Positions 43,659 through 52,114 of a stretch of 64,000 nt of DNA are shown here, piece by piece (within the stretch, counting starts at the first letter, position 1; the number at the start of each line of letters is the position of its first letter). This stretch comes from CAWBFD01 sp963788115 (GTDB lineage Bacteria; Actinomycetota; Thermoleophilia; Solirubrobacterales; 70-9): contig CAWBFD010000002.1 in NCBI GenBank assembly GCA_963788115.1, forward strand, positions 744,001 to 808,000, written 5' to 3'. The notes beneath the pieces are model-generated. The model searched no databases. It worked only from the letters and a program-made list of their open reading frames with translations, and was not told the origin of the DNA. The position numbers were made by a program, and so were the translations under genes.

Positions 43659-44846
43659 CTAGGCCTGAGCTTGGCCCTCGGCCGCCAGCGTCTTCGCCCG
43701 CTCGCCCGCCTGCTTGCGAGCGTGCTCCGCGATGAACGCCTCGGTCAGCTCCCGCGCCTCGTCATCGGGCCGCTGCGTGTGCGGCGACTTCATCAGGTAG
43801 CTCGAGGGGCCGTCCAGCTGGCCGGCCACCCCGTGGTTGAGGGCGAGCTTGATGATCCGCACGGCGTCGATCACGATCCCGGCCGAGTTCGGCGAGTCCC
43901 AGACCTCGAGCTTCATCTCGATGTTCAGCGGCACGTCGCCGAACGAGCGGCCCTCGAGCCGGATATGGGCCCACTTGCGATCGGTGAGCCAGGCGACGTA
44001 GTCGGAGGGCCCGATGTAGACGTCGCCCTCGGGGAGCTCGTGGCCCATGATCGAGGTGACGGCGTTGGTCTTCGACTCCTTCTTCGACGCGAGCCGCTCT
44101 CGCTCGAGCATGTTGTAGAAGTCCATGTTGCCGCCGACGTTGAGCTGCGAGGTGCGCTCCAGGCGCACGCCGCGATCATGGAAAAGCCGTGCGAGCTGGC
44201 GGTGGACGATGGTGGCGCCGACCTGTGACTTGATGTCGTCGCCGATGATCGGCAGCCCGTTTCTGCGGAAGCGGTCGTCCCAGTAGTGCTCGCGGGCGAT
44301 GAACACCGGCAGGCAGTTGACGAATCCGACCCCGGCCTTGATCGCCATCTCGACGTACCACTTGGTGGCCTGCTCCGAGCCGACCGGGAGGTAGCACACG
44401 AGCACGTCGGCCTTCGTCTCCTGGAGGATCCCGACGATGTCGGCGGTCTCGCCCGGCGCCTTCGTGATCTTCTCCTTGAGGTACTTGCCGAGGCCGTCGT
44501 GGGTCATGCCGCGGTGCACCTCGATACCCAGGTGGGGGACCTCGGCGAACTTGATCGTGTCGTTCTGGCCCGACCACATCGCCTCGGAGAGGTCCTTGCC
44601 GACCTTCTCGGAGTCGATGTCGAAGGCGGCGACGAACTCGACGTCGCGGACGTGGTAGCCGCCGAGGTCGACGTGCATCAGGCCCGGGACTTGCTCGGTC
44701 GGGTCCGCCTCGCGGTAGTACTGGACGCCCTGGATGAAGCTGTTGGCGCAGTTGCCGACGCCCACGATGGCAACTCTGACCTTGCCGTCGTCGACGCGGT
44801 GGCCGTTGGCGTGGGCAGCGTCATGCCCTCCGGTGGTCGTGCTCAT
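43659..44846 (-). CDS. ino1: inositol-3-phosphate synthase
   Basis: 395 aa. VAIVGVGNCANSFIQGVQYY (NAD binding), FVAAFDIDSEKVGKDL, NCLPVFIARE, IIGDDIKSQVGATIVHRQLA, LNVGGNMDFYNMLE and NAVTSIMGHELPEGDVYIG are the actinobacterial Ino1 signatures. Makes inositol-phosphate from glucose 6-phosphate. GAGGAGG lies about 12 nt before ATG 44846. First step to phosphatidylinositol with the neighbouring synthase. Confidence 0.96.
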   Translation of the reverse strand: MSTTTGGHDAAHANGHRVDDGKVRVAIVGVGNCANSFIQGVQYYREADPTEQVPGLMHVDLGGYHVRDVEFVAAFDIDSEKVGKDLSEAMWSGQNDTIKFAEVPHLGIEVHRGMTHDGLGKYLKEKITKAPGETADIVGILQETKADVLVCYLPVGSEQATKWYVEMAIKAGVGFVNCLPVFIAREHYWDDRFRRNGLPIIGDDIKSQVGATIVHRQLARLFHDRGVRLERTSQLNVGGNMDFYNMLERERLASKKESKTNAVTSIMGHELPEGDVYIGPSDYVAWLTDRKWAHIRLEGRSFGDVPLNIEMKLEVWDSPNSAGIVIDAVRIIKLALNHGVAGQLDGPSSYLMKSPHTQRPDDEARELTEAFIAEHARKQAGERAKTLAAEGQAQA

Positions 44847-44914
44847 GCGTACGAAGCCTCCTCGCGGGGGGTGGGGATCCTCAACTATGCCCTAATGCGG
44901 CCAGAGTTACACCC

Positions 44915-45553
44915 TCACGCCGTGGCGTCCTCCACTCGGCGCAGCTCCTGCCGGACGTGCCAGACGCGCTGGGCAACGGTGAACGCGGTGAGGACAGCGA
45001 GCGCATAGACGGCCGGCTCCAAGAGCTCGAAATCGCCGATCCCGGCGCCCTTCGCGAACACCAGGCCCACGGAGAGGACCACCACCCGGACCGGCCGGGT
45101 CGCGAGCCCGACCTTGCACTCGACTCCAAGGGCCTCGGCGCGCGCGCGGGTGTAGGAGACCATCAGCGAACCGAGGACCGTGATCACGCAGGCCGCGGCG
45201 GCGATCGCGTCGCCCTGATCGGCGAAGTACCAGGCCACCGCGGTAAGCACGATCCCCTCCTCGATCCGGTCGAGGGTCGAGTCGAGGAAGGCCCCGAACA
45301 GGGTCCCCTTGCCCGACATGCGCGAGTAGCGCCCGTCGAGGATGTCCATGATCGAGCCCACGATGAACGCGACCCCAGCGAGGAAGAACAGGCGCTGGGT
45401 GATCAGCACGGCAGCCGCCAGGTTCAGGATGAACCCGGTGATCGAGATCGCGTTCGGGGTCAGCCGGGACTCGATCAGGCGGTTGCGAGCGTAGGCGCGG
45501 AGCTCCTGCGCGTTGCGGATGCGAGCCGGTGGCGCCGGCGCTCCCTGGGCCAT
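44915..45553 (-). CDS. CDP-alcohol phosphatidyltransferase, probably phosphatidylinositol-phosphate synthase
   Basis: 212 aa, six hydrophobic segments. CAPT motif DILDGRYSRMSGKGTLFGAF then LDSTLDR (D-x2-DG-x2-[S]R-x8-G-x3-D-x3-D; the common Ala is Ser). Next to ino1, so it probably joins CDP-diacylglycerol with inositol phosphate. ATG 45553 lies 9 nt after TAGCTT at the end of element E4, fitting a leaderless promoter. Confidence 0.9.
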   Translation of the reverse strand: MAQGAPAPPARIRNAQELRAYARNRLIESRLTPNAISITGFILNLAAAVLITQRLFFLAGVAFIVGSIMDILDGRYSRMSGKGTLFGAFLDSTLDRIEEGIVLTAVAWYFADQGDAIAAAACVITVLGSLMVSYTRARAEALGVECKVGLATRPVRVVVLSVGLVFAKGAGIGDFELLEPAVYALAVLTAFTVAQRVWHVRQELRRVEDATA

Positions 45554-45565
45554 CGGCTTGGGAAG

Positions 45566-45617
45566 CTAGACGATTGATTCCCAATCAGCGTGCCCGCGCG
45601 TCGCGGGCGGGGCGCTA
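45566..45617. repeat. intergenic element E4 (half-copy)
   Basis: CTAGACGATTGATTCCCAATC then hairpin GCCCGCG/CGCGGGC (about 45592-45608), ending at the PAP2 stop. On the minus strand the box reads GGGAATCAATCGTCTAG followed by TAGCTT-like bases and the ATG at 45553. A right-hand box is not seen. Confidence 0.6.
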
Positions 45618-46391
45618 GGCGACCGCCTCTTCGGGCGCCTCCCGCCAGGACCAGGCTTCGGGTCGGACTCGCGCGAGCTGGCGGGCGCCGAGCGCTGCCA
45701 GGCAGGCGACCGCGGCCCCGGCTGCGGCGTCGAACCAGTAGTGGTTCGCGGTGGCAACGACGACGAACAGCACCATCAGCGGATAGGCCGACCAAAGCGC
45801 CCGGGCCGCCGCGGTGCGCGAGAGCGCAGCACCCGGGACGGCGATCATCAGCGCGAACGCGATGTGCATGCTTGGCACGGCGGCGAACGGGTTGACCAGC
45901 AGGCTCACGGCCTTCGAGTCCTGCTCGACCCCGGTGAAGAGGGCGACCGAGTCGGTGAAGCCCCACTCCGGGTAGAAGCGCGGTGGCGCCGTCGGGAACG
46001 CCGCGTATCCGATCAGCGCCAGGATCATGGAGACCATGAACATGTTGCGCACGAAGTAGAAGTGCTCGTTGCGGTACAGGTACAGCCAGGCGAGGAACGA
46101 GGCGGTGATCACGTAGTGGCTGTTGATGTACATGAAGTTGGCGAAGTCGACGAGCCAGCGCTGGTGATCGAGCAACGCCTGCTGAAAGCCGGGCTCGAAG
46201 AAAGCGCCGAGCGAGCGCTCGAGCTGGATCACGCTGTCGCCGTTCTGGAAGGCCACGGCAGCCCGTCCGTCGGCGATTCCGCGCACGAGCTGGTACGCCT
46301 GGTAGGCGACCAGGAACAGCACGACCTGGCGCACGAGATCCCCCCATCCCTGCGGGAGACGACTTCCGATGTAGGCGAACGGGCGGGACAC
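45615..46391 (-). CDS. PAP2-family integral membrane phosphatase/transferase
   Basis: About 258 aa from GTG 46391; a GTG at 46454 would extend it, but an AT-rich promoter-like stretch (TTGCAA, TTTACAAT) lies in between. Motifs: YINSHYVITASFLAW, FPTAPPRFY, AAVPSMHIAFAL (PSMH) and ATANHYWFDAAAG (H and D), the AUR1/PAP2 pattern for phosphate-ester exchange in lipids. Precedes the PIP-synthase gene; could remove the phosphate of phosphatidylinositol-phosphate (inference). Confidence 0.85.
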   Translation of the reverse strand: MSRPFAYIGSRLPQGWGDLVRQVVLFLVAYQAYQLVRGIADGRAAVAFQNGDSVIQLERSLGAFFEPGFQQALLDHQRWLVDFANFMYINSHYVITASFLAWLYLYRNEHFYFVRNMFMVSMILALIGYAAFPTAPPRFYPEWGFTDSVALFTGVEQDSKAVSLLVNPFAAVPSMHIAFALMIAVPGAALSRTAAARALWSAYPLMVLFVVVATANHYWFDAAAGAAVACLAALGARQLARVRPEAWSWREAPEEAVA

Positions 46392-46630
46392 GGCTGGCGG
46401 AATTGTAAATAGCCTGTTAGCGGGTTTTGCAATCCGCAGTGTGAGGGAGCGCACACTTCACACCGCCACGGGCCTCGGCCGTCATCCCGGGGCGAGTGGT
46501 GAGGGATCGACTGTCGAGTTAGGCACCGTATAGGTGCTCAAGCCGACAATCGATCACGACCGCCGCTTGCCGCGGAGCGGGCGCGGCCTGACCGAAGCGG
46601 ATACGCGCTGCCTGCTCATATTCTCCACGG

Positions 46631-47533
46631 GTGATCCTGTGCCTCGGCGAGGCCATCGTGGACCTGGTCTGCGAACGCGAGCTCGACTCCATCGACGAGG
46701 CGGACGCCTTCGCGCCGCGGTTCGGCGGCGCGCTTGCCAACGTCGCTGTCGCCGCCTCCCGTGGCGGCGCGGACGCCGGCCTCGCGGGCGGGGTGGGCGA
46801 CGACGCCTGGGGGCGATGGCTGCGCTCGCGCCTCGAGGCGGAGGGCATCGACCTGCGCTGGTTCTCGCTGTTCGCGGGGCTCGAGACGCCGATCGCCTTC
46901 GTCACCTTCGACCGCGCCCGCGAGCCTTCATTCCAGATCTACGGACAGGGGATCGAGGCGGCGGTCCGCGCCGTCGGCGGCCGCATCGACGAGGCGATCG
47001 AGGCGGCCTCGGCGCTCGTGCTCGGGTCGAACACGCTGGTGGGCGAGCCGGAGCGGGAGCTGACGATTCGGGCCCGGGCGCTCGCTCTCGAGCGGGGGGT
47101 GCCGGTGCTGTTCGACCCGAACATCCGCAAGCATCGCTGGTCCGATCCGGGGACGGCGGTTAGGCTCTGTCGCCTGGTCTGCGCCGACGCCTCGGTCGTG
47201 CGCGCCAACCGCGCCGAGGCGGCGGCGATCGCCGACCTTCCCACGGGGGCCGATCCGATCGAGGCTGCGGACGCGCTTCACGCCCTGGGCGCCCGGGTCG
47301 CGGTCGTCACCCTCGGTCCTGACGGTGCCGTCGTCCGCGGCGAAGCCACCGGGGAGGTCGGCGCGGCCCCCGTGGACGTCGTCTCTCCGCTGGGGGCCGG
47401 TGATGCGTTCATGGGCGCGCTCGCGGCGGGACTGGCGGCACTTGGCTGGGAGCTGGGGCGCGCGGCCGAGGCTCTGCCCGACGCCGTCGAGGCCGGGTCG
47501 CGGGCATGCGAGACCTGGGGGGCCGTCGCTTGA
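46631..47533 (+). CDS. PfkB-family sugar kinase
   Basis: 300 aa. MILCLGEAIVDLV start, RFGGALANVAVAASRGGADA (substrate site), FDPNIRKHRW, VVTLGPDGAVV and the ATP site SPLGAGDAFMGALAAGL with catalytic Asp. Ribokinase/fructokinase type; the sugar cannot be told. GTG start. The next gene begins within its last codons. Confidence 0.9.
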   Translation: MILCLGEAIVDLVCERELDSIDEADAFAPRFGGALANVAVAASRGGADAGLAGGVGDDAWGRWLRSRLEAEGIDLRWFSLFAGLETPIAFVTFDRAREPSFQIYGQGIEAAVRAVGGRIDEAIEAASALVLGSNTLVGEPERELTIRARALALERGVPVLFDPNIRKHRWSDPGTAVRLCRLVCADASVVRANRAEAAAIADLPTGADPIEAADALHALGARVAVVTLGPDGAVVRGEATGEVGAAPVDVVSPLGAGDAFMGALAAGLAALGWELGRAAEALPDAVEAGSRACETWGAVA

Positions 47534-48249
47534 GGGCGCCCACCGAATGGCGCCGACCGCCGAGGCGTCGCGTGCGTGCGATCCGCGATCGCCTCCGCCA
47601 GCTCTACGGACGGCCGGTCAACGAGCCGCACGCGCATCCCATCGCCGAGCTCATCCGGACGGTCCTCTCCCAGAACACGAGCGACACCAACCGCGACGTC
47701 GCCTACGTGCGGCTCCGGGAGCGCTTCCCGACCTGGGAGGCGGTCCGCGACGCGCCGCCCGAGGAGGTCGAGGAGGCGATCCGCCCGGGTGGCCTTTCGC
47801 AGACCAAGGCGCCGCGAATTCAGGAGATCCTGCGCCGGATCTCCGGCGAGGGCGGAGAGCCCGATCTGGATTGGCTCGCCGAGGCGGACCGGGATCGGGC
47901 GCTCGACTACCTGATGGCGCTCCCCGGGGTCGGGCGCAAGACCGCGGCCTGCGTGATGATCTTCGCGCTCGGCCGACCCGAGTTGCCGGTCGATACACAC
48001 GTCTACCGGGTGGGACAGAGGCTTGGGCTGATCCCACCGAGGGCGTCGTTCGAACGGGCCCACGACGAGATGCTGCGGATCACCGATCCCGAGGACGCCT
48101 ACGAGCTCCACATGAACCTGATCGCCCACGGGCGAAGCGTCTGCCGCCCGCGACCCCGCTGCGACGAGTGCGGCCTGCGGCGGATGTGCCCCTATTGGCG
48201 ACGACTGCGGGCGGCCAGGCCCCCCCGGCCCGCCGATGCCCCTCCGTAG
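47506..48249 (+). CDS. nth: endonuclease III-like DNA glycosylase/AP lyase
   Basis: 247 aa from ATG 47506; TTG 47530 (overlapping the kinase stop as TTGA) is an alternative. HhH motif LMALPGVGRKTAACVMIFAL with catalytic Lys, PVDTHVYRVGQRLGL with catalytic Asp, and a 4Fe-4S Cys cluster C-x5-C-x2-C-x5-C (CRPRPRCDECGLRRMC). Base-excision repair of oxidised pyrimidines is expected. Confidence 0.9.
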   Translation: MRDLGGRRLRAPTEWRRPPRRRVRAIRDRLRQLYGRPVNEPHAHPIAELIRTVLSQNTSDTNRDVAYVRLRERFPTWEAVRDAPPEEVEEAIRPGGLSQTKAPRIQEILRRISGEGGEPDLDWLAEADRDRALDYLMALPGVGRKTAACVMIFALGRPELPVDTHVYRVGQRLGLIPPRASFERAHDEMLRITDPEDAYELHMNLIAHGRSVCRPRPRCDECGLRRMCPYWRRLRAARPPRPADAPP

Positions 48250-48373
48250 TTTCCCGCAGCGGATGCGCGGACGGGGCGGGATGTACCAGGAAGGGACGAG
48301 ACCCACACTGTTGCCCGCCATCGGTCGCTCCGACCAGCTCCGGTCGAGCGCCAAGTACGTGAGAGGAGGCCCC

Positions 48374-49549
48374 TTGACCAGCTCGCAGATCCCGGCCCAC
48401 CGCCCGTTCCGTCGCACCGGCATGCTGCTCGGCGCGCTCGCGGCAATCGCGGCGGTCGCGATCCCCGCAACCGCGGCGGACGCGGCGCCGAAGCAGGCCA
48501 AGAAGGGTCAGGTCACGGTCATGACCCGCAACCTCTTCCTCGGCGCTGACCTCGGCCCCGGCCTCGCCGCCACCAACTTCCAGGAGCTGGCCAACGGCGC
48601 GGGCGTGATCCTCAACCAGGTCGACGCCAACCGGTTCCGCCTCCGGGCCAAGGGGCTGGCGGCGGAGATCCTGAGGAAGAAGCCCGACCTGGTCGGCCTC
48701 CAGGAGGTGTCCCACTGGCGCACCGACGAGTGCGGGGTCCCGCTTCCGGTGGACGCCCCCGAGACGCGTTACGACTACCTGAGGCTGCTGCTGGAGCAGC
48801 TGAACAAGGGCGAGAAGCGCTACGAGGTGGTCGTCAGCCAGCCGGAGTTCGACTTCGAGGTCCCGGTCAACGTCGACGGCGACGAGGGGACCGGCGTCCC
48901 CGTTCCGGCGCTCGGCATCCAGGGGTGTGAGCTGAACGGACGGCTGACGATGCGGGACGTGATCCTCGCCAAGCGCGAGGGCGTGAAGACGACCGCGGCC
49001 ACCGGAGGCCATTTCGAGAACCTGCTCGCCGTCGAGCCGGGGAGCTTCCCGGTCGATGTCACGCGAGGCTGGACCCGGGCCAACGTGAAGATCGAGGGCG
49101 TGCCCAAGTTCCGCTTCGTCAACACCCACCTCGAGGCGTTCGACGACGAGACCGTGGTCCCCAGCATTCGCTCCCAGCAGGCGGGTGAGCTGATCGTTCC
49201 CGGCGGCCCGGCGACTGGCCCGCTCCCCGTGGTCCTCGTGGGCGATCTGAACTCGGACGTCCGGACTGAGGTGCAGGACGGCGACGCCCAGGCCTTTCAG
49301 GCGCTCCTCGACGCCGGATTCCGCCCCCGGAGCACGTGGGAGCCGCTCTCATGCTGCCTGAGCGCGGACGTGCTGAGCGAGGATGGCGGCGGCGAGGTCA
49401 CGCAGTTCGACCACAAGGTCGATCACGTGATGACCGACACCCCTGACAGGGTGAGGCTCATCCGCTCGTCGGTCACGGGTCGCCAGCCGGTGAACGGCTT
49501 CTGGAGCTCCGACCACGCCGGCGTGGTCAGCACGCTCAAGGTCAGGTAG
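48374..49549 (+). CDS. secreted endonuclease/exonuclease/phosphatase-fold protein
   Basis: 391 aa from TTG 48374 (GAGAGGAGG 5 nt upstream; a longer upstream frame has no ribosome binding site). Signal peptide MLLGALAAIAAVAIPATAADA. EEP motifs: TVMTRNLFLGADLGPGL, LVGLQEVSHWRTDEC, FRFVNTHLEAFDDE, LVGDLNSDVRTE, and WSSDHAGVVSTL. Probably an exported phosphodiesterase or nuclease; similar proteins are common in this class. Confidence 0.87.
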   Translation: MTSSQIPAHRPFRRTGMLLGALAAIAAVAIPATAADAAPKQAKKGQVTVMTRNLFLGADLGPGLAATNFQELANGAGVILNQVDANRFRLRAKGLAAEILRKKPDLVGLQEVSHWRTDECGVPLPVDAPETRYDYLRLLLEQLNKGEKRYEVVVSQPEFDFEVPVNVDGDEGTGVPVPALGIQGCELNGRLTMRDVILAKREGVKTTAATGGHFENLLAVEPGSFPVDVTRGWTRANVKIEGVPKFRFVNTHLEAFDDETVVPSIRSQQAGELIVPGGPATGPLPVVLVGDLNSDVRTEVQDGDAQAFQALLDAGFRPRSTWEPLSCCLSADVLSEDGGGEVTQFDHKVDHVMTDTPDRVRLIRSSVTGRQPVNGFWSSDHAGVVSTLKVR

Positions 49550-49569
49550 GTGAGCTGACCCGGAGCAGA

Positions 49570-49582
49570 GGGGCGAAGCCCC
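49570..49582. terminator. small hairpin after EEP gene
   Basis: GGGGC-GAA-GCCCC stem 20 bp past the stop of the EEP gene; short but well placed. The larger hairpin at 49641-49676 may do most of the work. Confidence 0.35.
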
Positions 49583-49621
49583 GATTGCGACGGGTGAGGC
49601 TGGTGTCGTTTCAGTAATTCC

Positions 49622-50410
49622 TTACGCCAGAAGGGATGCCGGCACCCCCCGCGAGGCCGCGGCCGCGGGGGGTGCCGACGCGCTCGCGGCGAACTCCGCA
49701 CGAAGCTCACCAGGCCGGTCCGTGCAGACAGCGTCCGGCCCCAGCGGGATCACGCGCTCGAGCAGCGCGGCCTCGTTCACGGTGCCGGTGTTGACGCTGA
49801 GACCGGCGAGCCGCATCACCCGCACGACATGCGGCGTGAGCAGAAAGTGCTCGATCGAGACGCCGGAAACCCGGCGCCGGTGCGCCCAGGCCGCGAGCGC
49901 CTCCGGGGCGTAGTCGGACCAGATCACCAGGCGGGACCTGAGGCCGTGGGCCGCGGCGGTCGCGCAGGCGGTCGAGTGAAAGCTGATCAGCTCGATCCGG
50001 CGCCGCTGGGGCGAGCGGCGGTAGCGCTCGCAGATGGTGCGGGCGGTCAGCCGCGCCAGCTCGCGGTCCGCGTGGGCCTTCACCTCGACCTGGATGGGGA
50101 GGTCGGGCGGGGTTGCCGCCAGCAGCTCGTCGAGGGTGAGCGGCTGCTCTTCGGTGGCGTCGCCCCTGCGGTCGCGCAAACGCGCGCCGAGGATCACCCT
50201 CGCCGGGCGCTCGTGCGCCCAACCGTCCAGGGTCGTCCCGAGCGAGAGCAGGGGGTCGTGCAGGAGGACCAGCTCGCGATCGGCGGTGAGGCAGACGTCC
50301 GCCTCGAACCCGTCGGCACCCGCAGCCAGGGCACCGGCCAGCGCCGTCCGGGAGGAGTCAGGACCGTACGCTCGCCCGAGCCTGTGGGCGATCAGCGGCG
50401 GAATCCCCAT
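49622..50410 (-). CDS. glycerophosphodiester phosphodiesterase
   Basis: 262 aa from ATG 50410 (the frame continues upstream but looks non-coding). GDPD motifs: IAHRLGRAYGPDSSRTALAG, GADGFEADVCLTADRELVLL, HDPLLSLGTTLDGWA and IQVEVKA. Hydrolyses glycerophosphodiesters to glycerol 3-phosphate and an alcohol. No signal peptide. Its last codons encode an Ala/Pro-rich tail overlapping a perfect 13 bp hairpin. Confidence 0.9.
   Translation of the reverse strand: MGIPPLIAHRLGRAYGPDSSRTALAGALAAGADGFEADVCLTADRELVLLHDPLLSLGTTLDGWAHERPARVILGARLRDRRGDATEEQPLTLDELLAATPPDLPIQVEVKAHADRELARLTARTICERYRRSPQRRRIELISFHSTACATAAAHGLRSRLVIWSDYAPEALAAWAHRRRVSGVSIEHFLLTPHVVRVMRLAGLSVNTGTVNEAALLERVIPLGPDAVCTDRPGELRAEFAASASAPPAAAASRGVPASLLA
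49641..49676. terminator. hairpin inside GDPD 3' end, probable bidirectional terminator
   Basis: GGCACCCCCCGCG / CGCGGGGGGTGCC, 13 bp perfect stem with a 10 nt loop, in the final coding segment of the GDPD gene and 90 bp past the convergent EEP stop. Placed to end transcription from both sides. Confidence 0.45.
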
Positions 50411-50492
50411 CGAGCGTATTGGAGCCGCTCGCGGCCGCCGCCGGATTACGCGGCCGTTACCACGGTGTGATCGTTGTGTGAAACGCCTGCTC

Positions 50493-51290
50493 TCAGGCGT
50501 CAACGATGCGCGCGACGATGCGCGGATGGCCGTCGACGACCGGGGTGGCGAGCACGTGGCAGCCGCCGAAGCCGGCGTGGTGCGCGAGGCGCGCGAGGCT
50601 CTCGCCGGTGAAACCCCAGAAGACGAAGTCGTCGCGAGCGTAGACCTCACCGCGCTCGGCGACGTGAAGGGCCGCCTCGGATTCGAGCTCTCGATTCGCC
50701 ACCCCGTAGGTCTCGATCAGGATCTCCCCGCCGTCGGAGAGCCGGCGGCGCAGCACCCGGAGCAGGCCCAGAGGGTTCTCCACGCGGTGGAGGATGCCGA
50801 AGCAGAGCACCAGGTCGAACCGTTCTCCGAGCTCGTCAAGGTCGAAGGCATCGAGGCGCCGGTAGACCACCCGTGATCCGAGCAACTCCGCCATCGCCCG
50901 AAAGCCCTCGCCGCCCTCGAGGTCCACCCCCCAGCGGGTGCGCACCCATTCGCGGTACTGCTCGTTGTCGACGGCCACCACCCGGTCGGCTCCTCTCGCC
51001 TCCGCCAGGAACGCATAGAAGCCGTCGAACGCACCGACGTCGAGCACGCTGCGGCCTCGCAGGTCGGCGGGAAGCACCGGGATTCGATAGCGGTGATCTC
51101 GCGCAACGCCATGCGTGTAAATCGAGCCGCCGTCCAGCGAGAACGTGTGAAACCACAGCGGCACCCGCTCGAGCACCGCGCGAGCCGCACTCTCCGACGC
51201 CCCGATCGGGAGCAGGTCGGCGACCTCTCGCTCGGCCGCGGTCAGCGGAGGCAAGCTCGTCCGGGTGATCGACGCGGGAGATACTGCCAT
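50493..51290 (-). CDS. SAM-dependent methyltransferase (CmoB/DUF1698-like)
   Basis: 265 aa. WFHTFSLDGGSIYTHGVARD before the fold, SAM motif SVLDVGAFDGFYAFLAE, VVAVDNEQYREWVRTRWGV, FDLVLCFGILHRVENPLGLL and ETYGVANRELESE. This pattern resembles tRNA-wobble CmoB-like and DUF1698 proteins; an actinobacterial target is unknown. Cytoplasmic. Confidence 0.8.
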   Translation of the reverse strand: MAVSPASITRTSLPPLTAAEREVADLLPIGASESAARAVLERVPLWFHTFSLDGGSIYTHGVARDHRYRIPVLPADLRGRSVLDVGAFDGFYAFLAEARGADRVVAVDNEQYREWVRTRWGVDLEGGEGFRAMAELLGSRVVYRRLDAFDLDELGERFDLVLCFGILHRVENPLGLLRVLRRRLSDGGEILIETYGVANRELESEAALHVAERGEVYARDDFVFWGFTGESLARLAHHAGFGGCHVLATPVVDGHPRIVARIVDA

Positions 51291-51400
51291 CTGGTTGTGC
51301 TGGCGGACCGCGCCTGCGGTCCAACTGTTTCCCTAAGCCCCGAGTCCGCCGCGGGCGGCGGCGCACTCTCCTTACAGGTATATCGCACCGGGGCGTCGCG

Positions 51401-51450
51401 GCACCCCCCGCCTCAGTGGTCGCGGGGGTGCGGGGATCGGGAATCACTCG
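51401..51450 (+). repeat. intergenic element E5 (right half)
   Basis: Hairpin GCACCCCC / GGGGGTGC (51401-51408, 51424-51431), then GGGATCGGGAATCACTCGTAGT, the right-hand box of the E family with TAGTAT as a possible -10. The cytochrome c ATG follows at 51511. Confidence 0.55.
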
Positions 51451-51510
51451 TAGTATCTCGGCGCCCGCGCCGCCCCGGGGCGATCCGGCCGGCGGCGCCG
51501 ACGCCCGACC

Positions 51511-52005
51511 ATGAGCAAGACGCCGCTGACCCTCTTCGGACTGTTCGTCGTGGTGGTCGCGATCGTGGTCTACCTCGCCTTCGTCAACGAGGGCTCGGAG
51601 AGCGCGGCGACGGTGCCCGTCGAGGCAGCCGACCGTGATGCCCAGGAGGTCTTCGCGACCAACTGCGGCGCCTGTCACACGCTCGCCGCCGGGGGGACCG
51701 ACGGGCTCGTCGGGCCGAATCTCGACGACCTCCTGGGCCGGAGCTTCGCACCTCCCACCGGTGACGCGGAGGAGGCCAACCAGGCCACCTTCGAGGCGAC
51801 CTACCTCCAGGTTCTGAACGCGGTCGTCTGCGGGATCGAGGGCCGGATGCCGAGGGGCATCCTCCAGGGCGAGGAGGCAAAGGAGGTCGCCGGCTTCGTC
51901 GCTGCCTATGCAGGCCAGCTCAGCCCCGATCAGGGTCCGCTGGTCCCGGCTGACGAGCGCAAGACCCCAGACCCGGAGCCGTGTCCGGGTGCTCCGCGGT
52001 CTTGA
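51511..52005 (+). CDS. membrane-anchored cytochrome c
   Basis: 164 aa. N-terminal anchor LTLFGLFVVVVAIVVYLAF, heme motif NCGACHTLAAGGTDGLVGPNL (CxxCH) and likely Met ligand in EGRMPRGILQGEEAKEVAG. Single-heme class I type, facing outside, for electron transfer near a terminal oxidase. Upstream E5 gives a possible promoter. Confidence 0.9.
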   Translation: MSKTPLTLFGLFVVVVAIVVYLAFVNEGSESAATVPVEAADRDAQEVFATNCGACHTLAAGGTDGLVGPNLDDLLGRSFAPPTGDAEEANQATFEATYLQVLNAVVCGIEGRMPRGILQGEEAKEVAGFVAAYAGQLSPDQGPLVPADERKTPDPEPCPGAPRS

Positions 52006-52031
52006 GCTTTAGCACGAATCTGCTACGCTCA
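52003..52031 (+). terminator. hairpin at end of cytochrome c gene
   Basis: TGAGC-tt-TAGCA-cgaatc-TGCTA-c-GCTCA: a nested imperfect stem starting at the stop codon, followed by a T-rich stretch (TTTCTTCGATTT). It could end cytochrome c transcription; alternatively the repeat TAGCA/TGCTA could act as an operator for dnaK. Confidence 0.4.
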
Positions 52032-52061
52032 GACTCAGATTTCTTCGATTTAGACCAGTTA
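52032..52061 (+). promoter_or_regulatory. candidate dnaK promoter/heat-shock control region
   Basis: GACTCAGATTTCTTCGAT here matches GACTTAGATTTCTTGAT upstream of clpB (57497-57513). Reading GACTCA as -35 and CAGTTA (52056) as -10 gives an 18 bp spacer. The shared motif may include half of an HspR (HAIR-type) operator. Confidence 0.45.
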
Positions 52062-52114
52062 ACCCACGCCGGGCCGGACCCACGTGGGCGCGAGCGTGAA
52101 AAGGAGACGGCAAA

